Shown here piece after piece: positions 27,299-38,441 of a stretch of 64,000 nt of DNA. The notes below the pieces were generated by a model that was not told where the DNA came from, did no database searches, and saw nothing but the letters and a program-made list of their open reading frames with translations. The first letter of the stretch is position 1; each line of letters starts with the position of its first letter. Source of the DNA: Scylla paramamosain (taxonomy: Eukaryota; Arthropoda; Malacostraca; Decapoda; Portunidae); assembly GCF_035594125.1 (NCBI RefSeq), contig NW_026973723.1, forward strand, positions 427,501 through 491,500, in the 5' to 3' direction. The translations under genes were made by a program, and so were the position numbers.

Positions 27299-28256
27299 AA
27301 CAACAACAACAAATTGAAGTCAAAAGTTAATAAAAAAAATAAAGAAAAAAAAAATAAAGAAAAGCAATGTTAGTGAATAGACAGTAATGACCTTAAACGT
27401 TTATATATTATATACCTCGGACTTGATGGCGTGTGTGCTACGGAGGTAAAGGAAGAAAACATGGAGGCGGATAGAAGAAACAAGGCAATTCAAGTAAGTG
27501 AATGGACTTGGGGGACAGACATTATTGGTGCAGCTATTACATGCACTCTGCCTCGGCCTGATGGAGGTCTTAGAAGTGTACGAGAGGACAATTTAGGGAA
27601 GAAGAGAAAAGAGGTAATTTTTACCAATTACTGGATAGAGATCACAGGTTTTGATGGTAAACGTGTCACTTGTACGTGTCCTGCACCTCATCGTGGCCAT
27701 GCAGGTGGAAAAAAAAAGAAAAAATAAATAAAATAAAGAAGCAAAATAGATAAAAAAAAAAAAAGATCTATTAATGGTCTTAGATGATCCATCTCAGTAG
27801 TACAAATGTTACACACCTATTATTTTCTTGGTGTTCGTCACAGAAAATAAGGAAATAATGAGGATGAATAAAAAAAAGGTTATTTTTGTCATTAGATGGA
27901 CAGTATTGATGGACTTAAAATTATAGCCATTATGAGTGTCTCATCTCACCTGGTGTGGGTCGCAAAGGTGAGGAAAGAGGGAGAAAGGTTAGAATGAATA
28001 AAAAAGTCAATTTGTTGTATAAATGGAGAGGGACGATAGAGTTTAAGAGTCGCTAATAATATAGAACCTTAAGTAATATTACTACTCGCTTTACTAACTA
28101 GTATTTAGGATGAGACTAGCTGCTCTTATCCATTAATGATCATCCCCCCATTTGTTCCCGCACTTAGCAAGCCCGCGCCGCGAAGACTGGGCATTGCCAA
28201 AGGGCGGGACAGTAACGTAACGATGGAAGCATTTTCCTTATCCAACCCATCCCACA

Positions 28257-28545
28257 CTGTAGAATGAGAAGTGTTCAGGTAAAAGAGTAAAAGCACTCCC
28301 ACCATCAGTGTCAGTCTATGAAATGAAAAGTGTTTAATATGTACGAGTAGTTGAAAAGTATTGCCACCTTCCTCTCCCACAAGCTGTTAAGTGAAAAACG
28401 CTCATGTAACAGACGAAAGGCACTCCCACTCTACTCTGACCCGCAATATGAAAAATGCCTCAACTATTGGAAAGAGCTCAACCTTCTAAACCTGAATTAT
28501 GAAAAATGGTCAGGAAGTTTCGAAAGAGCCTCCCCACACACCCAA
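28257..28545. repeat. Degenerate tandem repeat of about 60 bp
   Basis: Five segments share the order ATGAAAAGTG, then a variable part, then GAAAAGCACTCCCACC; clearest at 28263, 28320, 28388, 28448 and 28498. Divergence between segments is high. Confidence 0.45.
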
Positions 28546-28988
28546 GCCTGTAAAACCAAGTCATTTTTAGTTGGACTCCTTCATTGGTCTTTCACCGATT
28601 TTTAGACCTTCGGGAGTTGAGTGGTGGCTTATACGCGCAAAGATAAGAAAAAAATGAAAATTAAAAGAAAATTATGAACTGAGACGTGGTGATGGTAAAG
28701 AAGTCGAGTTTGAACAAGAAAAACAAAATACAAGGTGTTGTAGGACAGCTTATTTGTTTCTTCAAGAAATATTATACGAGTTACAGTGTGCACAAGTTCA
28801 TTGGTAGTAAACTATTTTCATCTAATTATTTACTGATATTTGTGACCGCTGATGCTACTGCTGCTGCTGATAGTGATGCTGTTGTGGGACAGAAATCCGA
28901 GTTCATCTCTCCAAATTAGGAAACAGCTGAGATGCACGTTTGCGGTTTTGTCCATGAGACATTGTGGCCTCCAGTACGTATTGTTATC

Positions 28989-28989
<1 letters not shown>

Positions 28990-29069
<80 letters not shown>
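28990..29069. repeat. (TG)n microsatellite
   Basis: About 40 uninterrupted units. Confidence 0.96.
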
Positions 29070-29089
29070 ACGAGCGAGCATGTGTTAGC

Positions 29090-30660
29090 TTCGTGGTGCA
29101 TCTCAGCCTCGGGTCACCTCCAGACAGCACAAAAAAAAAAAAAAAAAAAAAAATCCAGCACACAAGGCAGGCAAGGCAAGTCTGTCGGCTTTGTGCACCT
29201 CATCATCACTTGACTCGTACTCCAATTCCCAGTTTCTACAAGTCCAGATTTAAATTTCGGTTTGAGTTCCACGCTATTACATATTGTTGTTTATATATTT
29301 GCTTATTCACGTAGGTGTTTATTTTCATAAATGTCAATTCTTCATTCATATATCAGTTTTTACTTTGTTTTATTTTTAATTGTAAAAATTATTTATTCTT
29401 ATAACATATTTATTTACTCTTTTATTTATTTATTCATATTTACAGATATTTACGTGTACAGTTGTTTATCCGTTATCTCAACGTTTACTTTATAATATTT
29501 TCAGAAGTTTCAATTCTCTATTAATTTCTCAACTTTTATCTGGAACTCTGGTTAGGTCCAACGTGAACAACTCACTAACACCTTGACTCACCGAGTCTCG
29601 TAGAGGATTCAGCTTTCACCTCAATCGCTATTTATGAATCCTGGATACTGTAGGATGCTAAAGTACTGCTACTGCTGCAGGTGAGAGGGCATCGTCGCTC
29701 ACTCCACCCACCATGCCACGAAAAAAAACGGTCGAGAAGGAGAGAGAGAGAAAAAAAATAGATTTATATATTAGAGAGGTAGGCTGCCTTAGAAGGGACG
29801 AGATAAGAAGGGATTTATCTTTCCTTTAAATTAAGTGTATTCTGTGAGACATAATAAAGGCGCAGCACCGTAAACTACGTGAGGGTGTAGACGAACCTCC
29901 TCCGTCACACGCTGCACCGCTTACTCGTGTGTTTTGTAACGTAACCCTTTAACCCTCTCCCTCCCTCACCTTCTATCTCGATGCCCCTCCCACCTTTCGT
30001 CTCTCCTTCCAAGCCTTTTTTTCTTTAGAACGCCTTAGCTTCCCATAGAACATCTCCCTAATGACTTGTCTGTTCTCTAACATCCATTTTTCTCCTCTTC
30101 CTTCTTTTCTTTAAATTTCATAACGAAAGTGTACATATGTAGAGCATAACTATCATAGCGTGAGCTACCTAGCACTGATTGCTGGAAGCTAGCGGTCGTT
30201 GCTGTGGATCACTGAGGCCTGTAGCAGTTAGTGAGCATTTTCCATACTTAGTGGCATTATGGGCCTCAGTGCTCCCAGGGATAACTGCATAAAGTGCAGC
30301 GCTTCATCACTGCATTACCACGATGGACTGAGCTGAGGCTTGTTTGATTGCTGCCTTATCAAAATATAAGTGCTTCAGAGAAGGCTATTACATCACCACC
30401 CCTGCATAATTCCCTTACATCGTCTACTCTGTCTTACCTTGTTTCATTGTACTATATTTCATTGTATATGAAAATTTGTTTTCTTCAGGTGGTCGGAAAA
30501 GAATAGATTAAAAAAAAAGAATATATACATTCCCCTTTATTTATTTATTTATTTATTTCTATATGTTTTATTTTATTTTGTGTTTGTGCTTTTCCTTTGT
30601 GACAGTTTTGTACAGCGTGTGCTGCTTTCCTAATTGTTTCCAAGCCAATTCCAGCCTTAC
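29090..30660. other. No gene seen
   Basis: AT-rich DNA with TTTA-rich stretches (29300-29470, 30530-30570). Confidence 0.6.
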
Positions 30661-30985
30661 TTTACCAGCTATCACTTTACCAGTATATTAGCCAGTAGGA
30701 TGAACAGCGGGAGTGACAGCCTCATTTTACCAGCTCTCACTTTACCAGTATATTAGCCAGTAGCATGAACAGCGGGAGTGACAGCCTCATTTTACCAGCT
30801 ATCACTTTACCAGTATATTAGCCAGTAGCATGAACAGCGGGAGTGACAGCCTCATTTTACCAGCTATCACTTTACCAGTATATTAGCCAGTAGCATGAAC
30901 AGCGGGAGTGACAGCCTTACTTTACCAGCTATCACTTTACCAGTATATTAGCCAGTAGGATGAACAGCGGGAGTGACAGCCTCAG
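30661..30985. repeat. Minisatellite, five units of exactly 65 bp
   Basis: Units begin TTTACCAGCTATCACTTTAC at 30661, 30726, 30791, 30856 and 30921. Differences are few: AGGATG or AGCATG, GCTATC or GCTCTC, and CTCAT or CTTAC at the unit end. The motif CTTTACCAG occurs twice within a unit. The first and last units share AGGATG, hinting at how the array grew. Confidence 0.97.
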
Positions 30986-31014
30986 ACCTTCACCAGCCTT
31001 GTGCGCGGACCTTC

Positions 31015-31690
<676 letters not shown>

Positions 31691-31983
31691 AATCCTCGGT
31701 TGTGTGCGTTTGCTAGCGAATAACTTTCCTCCAGGTGATTGGGGCATCTCATTTCATCTATTTTCATGCCTTCCTGCAAAAAATTCCTTCGAAGTTTTTA
31801 CTTCTTCGACCCTGAAAAGTGGACCCTACACGACCTATATCATTGACACAATATATTGACTCATTTTTATTGCGCAATAAAATATCAAACTCTTTTTGAT
31901 GTCTTCAGTATATTGTGTCATTCTTCAATACCGCCCCTTCACTGTCAATAATATTGCACAATAATATTGATCGTGTAGGGTCA

Positions 31984-31991
31984 GCTTAAGG
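31984..31991. repeat. hAT target-site duplication, left copy
   Basis: GCTTAAGG directly precedes the CAGGGGTGTC terminus and is repeated exactly after the right terminus. Confidence 0.9.
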
Positions 31992-32073
31992 CAGGGGTGT
32001 CAAACTCATTTATCCCAAGGGGCCAGATTTCACCTTCACATTCAATGTGCGGGCCAGATAATCACGTATGACC

Positions 32074-32334
<261 letters not shown>

Positions 32335-32409
32335 TATTCTACCTTCACTCGCGTTTGCACACACGTAACCAAAAGATAAACCAGTAAAGAAAAGGAAGCA
32401 TCATTTACC

Positions 32410-34233
32410 TTAATTCCTGGTCGTGCTGCTCCCAGAAACTTGGCACCTCTTGGTCTGTACAAGTTCGTCTATGTTTGGCGCCAGAGACTGAGCAATGGCT
32501 ACTTTCAGTGTTGAGTTGAGGTGTTCATTAGTGAGCCGAGACCTGAGTCCAGACTTGTTCAAGTTCATCAGTGAGAAGAGTTGCTCACAGACATAGGTAC
32601 TGCCGAACATTGACATAATCTTTGATGCCAAACATTTGATTCGAGGATATCTTGGCCCAACATATTGATAGAATGTACCAATATCAACACTTGAGAACTT
32701 TTCCTTCAACGCAGAATCGCACTGAAGATCAATTAGTTCTAACTGAATATCCTCTGGTGTCTCATCAGGATTTGCAGCGAAAGGATTTCGAAAGATCGAG
32801 AAATCACTCTCAAGGTTCTTTAAGTCTGCAAATCTTTCTCCAAATTCGTTCAGTAACTTGGAAATCATGTTGCAGTACTTTTCTCTGCTGATAATTCCAC
32901 GAAACTCAGGTGTGCTTTGCAATGATTTCAGTGTAGGAAAGTGTGCAGCATTATTCGCTGCTAGTTGACGTTCAAAAAGTTTGAGCTTCACCTCAAAAGC
33001 ACGAATGGACTCATGCATGTCTGTCACCAATTTATTGCGACCTTGCAGTCTTGTATTGAGCAAATTCAAGTGTTCTGTCATATCTACCATGAAGGCTAAA
33101 TCTTGAAGCCAATCATAGTCTTTCAGTTCCTGGACATTTCTTCCTTTGTTATGCATGAAACTTTGTATTCCACTTCTTAATTCATAAAAGCGCTTCAGCA
33201 CAATTCCCCGGCTTAACCAACGAACATCAGTGTGATAAGGCAGACCGTGAGAGTGAGTTTCCTCCAATAGGCAGTTGAACTGTCTGTGGTTCAGACCTCG
33301 CGCTCGTATAAAGTTTACTGCCTTGACAACAACATCCATAACGTGATCCATCTTTAATATTTTACTACAAAGCACTTCCCTGTGAATTATGCAATGAACA
33401 CTGTGAATTTGATGGTCTGAATTCAGGGTGAGTAGTTTTTCCTTTAACTTTGCTGTCACGCCAGCCTTTCTACCAACCATTTGAGATGCTCCATCTGTTG
33501 TCAGACTCACAGTTTTCTTCCAGTCAACACCTATCCTATCAAGTGCACCAGTCAAACTCACAAATATATCATCCCCTGTTGTTGTTCCTTTCATTGGTAC
33601 TAATTCCACAAATTCTTCAGTTACCTGCATATTTTCATCAACACCACGTATGAACACTGCTAGTTGAGCTATGTCAGTAATGTCTGTACTTTCATCGATT
33701 GCTACAGAAAATGCTACAAATTTAGCAACTTTTTCTTTGAGCTGACTATTAAGATTTTCTGACAGTTCATTTACTCTTTCTGCAACTGTATTTCTTGAAA
33801 GGCTTATGTTTGCAAATGATCTACGTTTTTCAGGGCAAATATCTTCTGCGGCCATCATCATGCATTTCTTTATAAAGTCCCCTTCTGAAAATGGTTTCGA
33901 TGACACAGCTATTTCCCGTGCAATCCTATAACTTGCCCGTACTGCAGTGTCACTGGCTTCATGAACACGCTGATACACTGACTGCTGCCTTTTGAGAGAC
34001 TGTTCTAGCGTCTTTACTTTTTCTTCACGAAGTTTTCCACTATACACATCATACTTTGAAGCATGAGTGCTTGTGTAATGTCGCCAAATGTTATATTCTT
34101 TTGACACCGCTATAATTTGGTTGCAAATCAAACAAGTTGGTTTTCCATTCACTTCAGCAAAAAAGTAAGATATTTTCCACTTTTCCTGCATCACACGATG
34201 TTCTTCAGTAACTGTTCGCTTCTTGGAAATCAT
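32410..34233 (-). CDS. hAT family transposase with BED-type zinc finger (GTF2IRD2/ZBED-like)
   Basis: The predicted 607-residue protein begins at the first in-frame ATG (34233); the frame stays open upstream to 34296 without another ATG. An N-terminal BED-like finger is visible as C34, C37, H52 and H57 (CLIC ... WRHYTSTH). The RNase H-like core contains AIDESTD (D about 180), TTDGAS (D about 247), an HCIIHRE stretch, and the C-terminal hAT dimerisation block with CEQLFS (E about 550) and LRSRLTNEHL. These fit the DDE residues and order expected of a cut-and-paste hAT transposase acting in the nucleus on the element's own ends. No stop or frameshift interrupts it. Its 5' leader is separated from the element's right end by an inserted LINE, which could stop transcription from the original promoter. 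The family resembles GTF2IRD2-like and ZBED5-like host annotations in animal genomes, but the terminal repeats show it is still inside its transposon. Confidence 0.9.
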   Translation of the reverse strand: MISKKRTVTEEHRVMQEKWKISYFFAEVNGKPTCLICNQIIAVSKEYNIWRHYTSTHASKYDVYSGKLREEKVKTLEQSLKRQQSVYQRVHEASDTAVRASYRIAREIAVSSKPFSEGDFIKKCMMMAAEDICPEKRRSFANISLSRNTVAERVNELSENLNSQLKEKVAKFVAFSVAIDESTDITDIAQLAVFIRGVDENMQVTEEFVELVPMKGTTTGDDIFVSLTGALDRIGVDWKKTVSLTTDGASQMVGRKAGVTAKLKEKLLTLNSDHQIHSVHCIIHREVLCSKILKMDHVMDVVVKAVNFIRARGLNHRQFNCLLEETHSHGLPYHTDVRWLSRGIVLKRFYELRSGIQSFMHNKGRNVQELKDYDWLQDLAFMVDMTEHLNLLNTRLQGRNKLVTDMHESIRAFEVKLKLFERQLAANNAAHFPTLKSLQSTPEFRGIISREKYCNMISKLLNEFGERFADLKNLESDFSIFRNPFAANPDETPEDIQLELIDLQCDSALKEKFSSVDIGTFYQYVGPRYPRIKCLASKIMSMFGSTYVCEQLFSLMNLNKSGLRSRLTNEHLNSTLKVAIAQSLAPNIDELVQTKRCQVSGSSTTRN

Positions 34234-34349
34234 GATGAGATGATATGCAGTAAGAGTCACACCAAAATCTGTCGCTGTGACGCTCTCGAAGGACAAAGCA
34301 GGACTGAAGTCAAAGGCCGATTCTCGGTGAGACGGAGGAATGACGAGTT

Positions 34350-34357
34350 ATGGTCAC
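34350..34357. repeat. Possible LINE target duplication, left copy
   Basis: ATGGTCAC, matching 37676-37683 just past the LINE tail. Eight bases could match by chance; CR1-like elements often lack clear duplications. Confidence 0.4.
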
Positions 34358-37300
34358 GTCTAATACATGTATATTACGGAGCAGGGCCCGTACGACTACG
34401 TGTATTCTCGTCACCTATAGTCACTGGCTTTGGAACGCAGTCGACGAGACTGTTCGTGTTTTGGCCGAAACACTCGAGCGGGAGGTAACTGCACTCCAGC
34501 ACTTTTTTCGTTAGTCGGGAGGGAAGAAGGGGTAGTGAGGAGAAGGCAAGGGGCAAATTAGTTAAATCTAGAAAGGAAGCTAGCTTAGGGATGGTGAGAA
34601 ATAGCTTAAGTGTTTACTACACAAATTGTAGAAGTATTCTGAATAAAATAGACTTGCTTAGAGGAATAGCGAGTGTAGAGAAATTTGATATCATTGCTTT
34701 AACTGAAACTTGGTTAGATATGTCAGGAAAAGTATTTAATCCAGAGGTTAAGATAGATGGGTATACAATGTTCTATAAAGATAGAGAAAACAGGAGAGGA
34801 GGAGGTGTCGCGTTATACGTTAGGGACACATTACAGTGCTGTATGAACAATAGAATTAAAACAGATAACAAAGCAGAGTCGATATGGGTAGATATTAAGG
34901 AAGGATCGCAGTCAGTAGTACTAGGGGTAGTTTACAGACCACCGACCAGTACAGAGGAAATTAACACCTCACTGTGGCAGGAATTAAATAGAGCAGGCAG
35001 GTACAGTCAGGTATGTGTGGTAGGAGATTTTAATTTTAGGAATATCGACTGGAGTCTGATTGTGGGTAACAAGGAAGCAGAGGAATTCCTTAAGGTAATT
35101 CAGGATAATCTTTTAAAACAGGGAGTCGTAGAACCCACAAGGGGGAATAATATTCTAGATTTAATTCTTACTAACAGGGAGGAAGCAGTCACGCAGGTAG
35201 AGGTTGCAGGACAGCTAGGTAACAGTGACCATAGGGAAATTAGGTACAATCTAGAATGGGAAGAAACTGTTAGAAATAAAAACACTAGTAAAATACCTGA
35301 CTTTAGGAGAGCAGATTTTGAAGAATTAAAAAGGTACCTCCAAGGAGTGGACTGGCAAAGGATGCAGGGTGAGGTCAGGTCAGGGACGGAGTTCAGAGAG
35401 ATAAGGCAGGACGAGGGAGGTGAGGTGAGGCTCCAGAAGGGAGGAGGAAAGAGGAAGGGGGGAGATAGGTGTGAGTATGTTGGAATGTCAGGTCATGCTG
35501 AAATGAGAGAGGTAAGGTCGAGGCGAGTTGATGAGGGAGGGGAGAGGATGGTAGGGAACGAGATGAGGGGTTTAGGTGAAGTAAATGTAGATGAATTGTA
35601 TAAATATTTCGTAGATAAAGTTCATACAGGTCAATTAGCAAATATCCCGTATAAAACAATAAGATCACAAAAAAATGACCCTAAATGGATGACTGCTAGG
35701 TTAAAGCATTATATAGGGCGTAAGAGAAGTATATATAAGAGATTAAGGGCAGGTGAGGAAGTTTTAAGGACACAGTATAATGAATTAGTTAGAACAGTCA
35801 GGAAGTTAACGAGGAAAGCTAAGGACAATTATGAATTAAAGGTAGCCAGCCAGGCGAAGACGGACCCCAAGGGATTTTATCAGGTATACAGGACGAAAAA
35901 TAAGGATACTGTAGGTCCATTAAAGGCAGCAGATGGGGAGCTGGTTAGTTCTGGGGAGGAGATTAGTAAACTTCTGAATGATTATTTTTTAACTGTCTTC
36001 ACTCAGGAAAACATGCAGGATATGCCAGATAGTGAACAGGTGTTTAGAGCAGATGAGTATGAGAAGCTGACGGATATTTCCATAACTAGGGAGATAGTGG
36101 AGCAGGAGATAGATAGGCTAAAAAAGTTCAAGTCACCAGGACCTGATGAAATATATCCCAGAGTACTGAAGGAATGTAAAAAGATTATTAGTGAGCCGTT
36201 AGTTTCTGTCTTTAGGAAATCACTGGAGTCGGGTGAGGTACCAGAAATGTGGAGGCAGGCTAATGTAGTACCCATCTTTAAGAAAGGGGATAAAACTTTA
36301 GCGTCTAATTATAGACCTGTCAGCTTAACTTCAGTTGTAGGTAAAATGTTAGAGTCAATAATAGCCAGGAACATTAGGGAACATTTAGACAAACATAACT
36401 TGATAAATCAGTCACAGCATGGCTTCACGAAGGGGAAGTCTTGCCTGACAAACTTGTTAAGTTTTTACAGTAAGGTGTACGAGGCAGTAGATAATGGTGA
36501 TAGTTATGATATCTTATATCTGGACTTTAGTAAAGCATTCGACAAGGTGCCCCATCAAAGGCTCCTGAGAAAGGTTAGGGCGCACGGGATAGATGGGAAG
36601 GTGTTAGGTTGGATAGGGTCATGGCTTGGTAACAGGCGACAGAGAGTGCTAATAAACGGCTCGAAATCCGAGTGGGGTCATGTCATTAGTGGGGTGCCAC
36701 AGGGATCAGTATTAGGGCCATTATTATTTCTAATATATATCAATGACTTGGATAGTGGAATTAGTAGCGATGTTAGTAAATTTGCGGATGACACAAAGAT
36801 AGGTAGATTAATTAGGTCAGAAGCGGATGCCATCGCCTTGCAGACAGACTTAGATAGAATCAATGAATGGACAGATAAATGGCAAATGCAATTTAATATC
36901 AATAAATGCAAAGTGCTTAGCGTAGGTAGAGGAAACCCACACAATAGGTACACATTAAACACCCAAACTCTGGTAGGTACAGGGTACGAGAAAGATTTAG
37001 GAGTTATAGTTAGCTCTGAACTCCGTCTAGGGAAACAATGCATAGAAGCCAGAAACAAGGCAAATAGGGTACTAGGATTTATTTTTAGGAGTGTTAAAAG
37101 TAGAAGGCCGGAAGTAATATTAAAGTTATACTTGGCGCTGGTCAGACCTCATCTAGACTACGCTGTGCAGTTCTGGTCCCCACATTACAGGAAAGATATA
37201 GGTCTATTAGAATCAGTACAGAGGAGAATGACTAAAAGGATACAGGGGATGAGGAGTATTCCTTACGAAGCGAGGTTGAAGCGGTTAAATTTACATTCTC

Positions 37301-37675
37301 TAGAGAGACGTAGGTTAAGAGGGGACCTGATAGAAGTCTTTAAGTGGTATAAGGGTTATAACAAGGGAGATGTAAGCAAAATTCTTAGGATCAGCAACCA
37401 GGGTAGAACAAGAAATAACGGGTTCAAGCTTGAAAAATTTAGGTTTAGGAAGGAGATAGGAAAAAATTGGTTCTCAAATAGAGTGGTAGATGAGTGGAAC
37501 GGACTCAGTAATCATGTAGTTAGTGCTAGGACACTAGAGAGCTTTAAGAGAAGATTAGACAAGTTTATGGATGGGGATAGCAGATGGAAATAGGTAGGAG
37601 TGTTTCATACAGGGACTGCCACGTGTAAGCCTGGTCGCTTCTTGCAGCTTCCCTTATTTCTTATGTTCTTATGAA
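34358..37675 (+). mobile_element. CR1/L2-like LINE nested in the hAT element
   Basis: A non-LTR retrotransposon in + orientation separates the hAT right end from its transposase. The 3' end is well defined: a short 3' UTR follows the stop codon and ends in TTATTTCTTATGTTCTTATG, and the same tail occurs in two other places in the window (1708-1842 and 51126-51260). The 5' end is placed at about 34358 because ATGGTCAC occurs at 34350-34357 and again at 37676-37683, right after the tail, and could be a target duplication. The element has one long ORF with endonuclease and reverse transcriptase; I see no separate ORF1, so it may be 5' truncated. The clade is inferred from RT motif style (SGVPQGSVLGPLLFLIYIND, FADD) and not verified. 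Confidence 0.82.
34591..37593 (+). CDS. LINE ORF2: AP-like endonuclease and reverse transcriptase, uninterrupted
   Basis: The frame encodes 1000 residues from ATG 34591 and is open back to 34489 without another ATG. Residues 1-225 are an exonuclease-endonuclease-phosphatase domain: YTNCRS, TETWLD, VYRPP, GDFNF near residue 145, and SDHRE. The reverse transcriptase spans about 500-760, with VPIFKKGDKTLASNYRPVSL, motif A LDFSKAFDKVPH near 645, SGVPQGSVLGPLLFLIYIND near 700 and the catalytic FADD near 731. The C-terminal third has the WSPHYRKD and RRRLRGDLIEVF blocks usual downstream of the RT in such elements. The protein would nick target DNA and copy its own RNA by target-primed reverse transcription. 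Between residues about 255 and 330 the sequence turns Gly/Arg/Glu-rich and purine-rich, unlike the rest. The intact frame and clean tail suggest a fairly recent insertion. Confidence 0.9.
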   Translation: MVRNSLSVYYTNCRSILNKIDLLRGIASVEKFDIIALTETWLDMSGKVFNPEVKIDGYTMFYKDRENRRGGGVALYVRDTLQCCMNNRIKTDNKAESIWVDIKEGSQSVVLGVVYRPPTSTEEINTSLWQELNRAGRYSQVCVVGDFNFRNIDWSLIVGNKEAEEFLKVIQDNLLKQGVVEPTRGNNILDLILTNREEAVTQVEVAGQLGNSDHREIRYNLEWEETVRNKNTSKIPDFRRADFEELKRYLQGVDWQRMQGEVRSGTEFREIRQDEGGEVRLQKGGGKRKGGDRCEYVGMSGHAEMREVRSRRVDEGGERMVGNEMRGLGEVNVDELYKYFVDKVHTGQLANIPYKTIRSQKNDPKWMTARLKHYIGRKRSIYKRLRAGEEVLRTQYNELVRTVRKLTRKAKDNYELKVASQAKTDPKGFYQVYRTKNKDTVGPLKAADGELVSSGEEISKLLNDYFLTVFTQENMQDMPDSEQVFRADEYEKLTDISITREIVEQEIDRLKKFKSPGPDEIYPRVLKECKKIISEPLVSVFRKSLESGEVPEMWRQANVVPIFKKGDKTLASNYRPVSLTSVVGKMLESIIARNIREHLDKHNLINQSQHGFTKGKSCLTNLLSFYSKVYEAVDNGDSYDILYLDFSKAFDKVPHQRLLRKVRAHGIDGKVLGWIGSWLGNRRQRVLINGSKSEWGHVISGVPQGSVLGPLLFLIYINDLDSGISSDVSKFADDTKIGRLIRSEADAIALQTDLDRINEWTDKWQMQFNINKCKVLSVGRGNPHNRYTLNTQTLVGTGYEKDLGVIVSSELRLGKQCIEARNKANRVLGFIFRSVKSRRPEVILKLYLALVRPHLDYAVQFWSPHYRKDIGLLESVQRRMTKRIQGMRSIPYEARLKRLNLHSLERRRLRGDLIEVFKWYKGYNKGDVSKILRISNQGRTRNNGFKLEKFRFRKEIGKNWFSNRVVDEWNGLSNHVVSARTLESFKRRLDKFMDGDSRWK

Positions 37676-37683
37676 ATGGTCAC
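37676..37683. repeat. Possible LINE target duplication, right copy
   Basis: ATGGTCAC begins about 3 bases after the terminal TTCTTATG of the LINE and matches 34350-34357. Confidence 0.4.
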
Positions 37684-37819
37684 ATGATTTACGTAAAAAT
37701 ATATGAGAATAATTCATTCACTACAAAACACGATAGAAAACTTGAAGCAGATGGTAAAGTTCCTGCTGGTGACATTGTGTTTGCAATCACTTACTTTAAT
37801 TAAGAAAAATACTTTTAAC

Positions 37820-37822
<3 letters not shown>

Positions 37823-37909
<87 letters not shown>

Positions 37910-37929
37910 TTGGCGGGTGGCGGCGAGCC

Positions 37930-37965
<36 letters not shown>
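37823..37965. repeat. Compound AC - GA - AC microsatellite in hAT 5' UTR
   Basis: (AC) 37823-37852, (GA) to 37906, a unique GC-rich spacer, then (AC) 37932-37965. It lies between the LINE and the hAT right end. Confidence 0.95.
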
Positions 37966-37968
<3 letters not shown>

Positions 37969-38192
37969 ACGAGGTTGGGAGTTACTATACCACAGAGGAA
38001 CATCACCGCCCAAAAAATATAATAGTATCTTTATATCTTTATATAATGACTTTAAAATGCAAAGGGCTGGCTGGCTTAATCATTCCTGTAAAAAGACCAA
38101 CTGTAAGACTGAAATATGAGACGTGCCGCGGGCCGCACATAGTAGTGTGGCGGGCCGCATGCGGCCCGCGGGCCGCGTGTTTGACACCCCTG

Positions 38193-38200
38193 GCTTAAGG
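38193..38200. repeat. hAT target-site duplication, right copy
   Basis: GCTTAAGG directly follows the GACACCCCTG terminus and is identical to 31984-31991. Confidence 0.9.
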
Positions 38201-38378
38201 TATTTATTTATAATCTCTTTCCTGTAGGTCTTATGACGCAGGGAGTGGAGGATGGGGAGAGAGAGCATTTTGCTTTGTTGTTCTTTCTCTCTACTATTAT
38301 TGTCTTAGTAGTCCTAAGGCCAGGTTACCTCGTGAGAACCGCTACATCTGATGTGGTCTGAGTATCCATGTAAATCAT

Positions 38379-38441
<63 letters not shown>

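Noticed and set aside
27431..27727. 98-codon + strand frame with CTCPAPHRGH
   Set aside because: No splice sites at convincing places, ends in an A-run, no domain recognised; mentioned only as a weak possibility.
30661..30985. Possible CRISPR-like array
   Set aside because: The units are direct repeats without unique spacers and the DNA is eukaryotic.
35393..35668. 91-codon minus-strand frame
   Set aside because: Shadow of the purine-rich insert in the LINE ORF.
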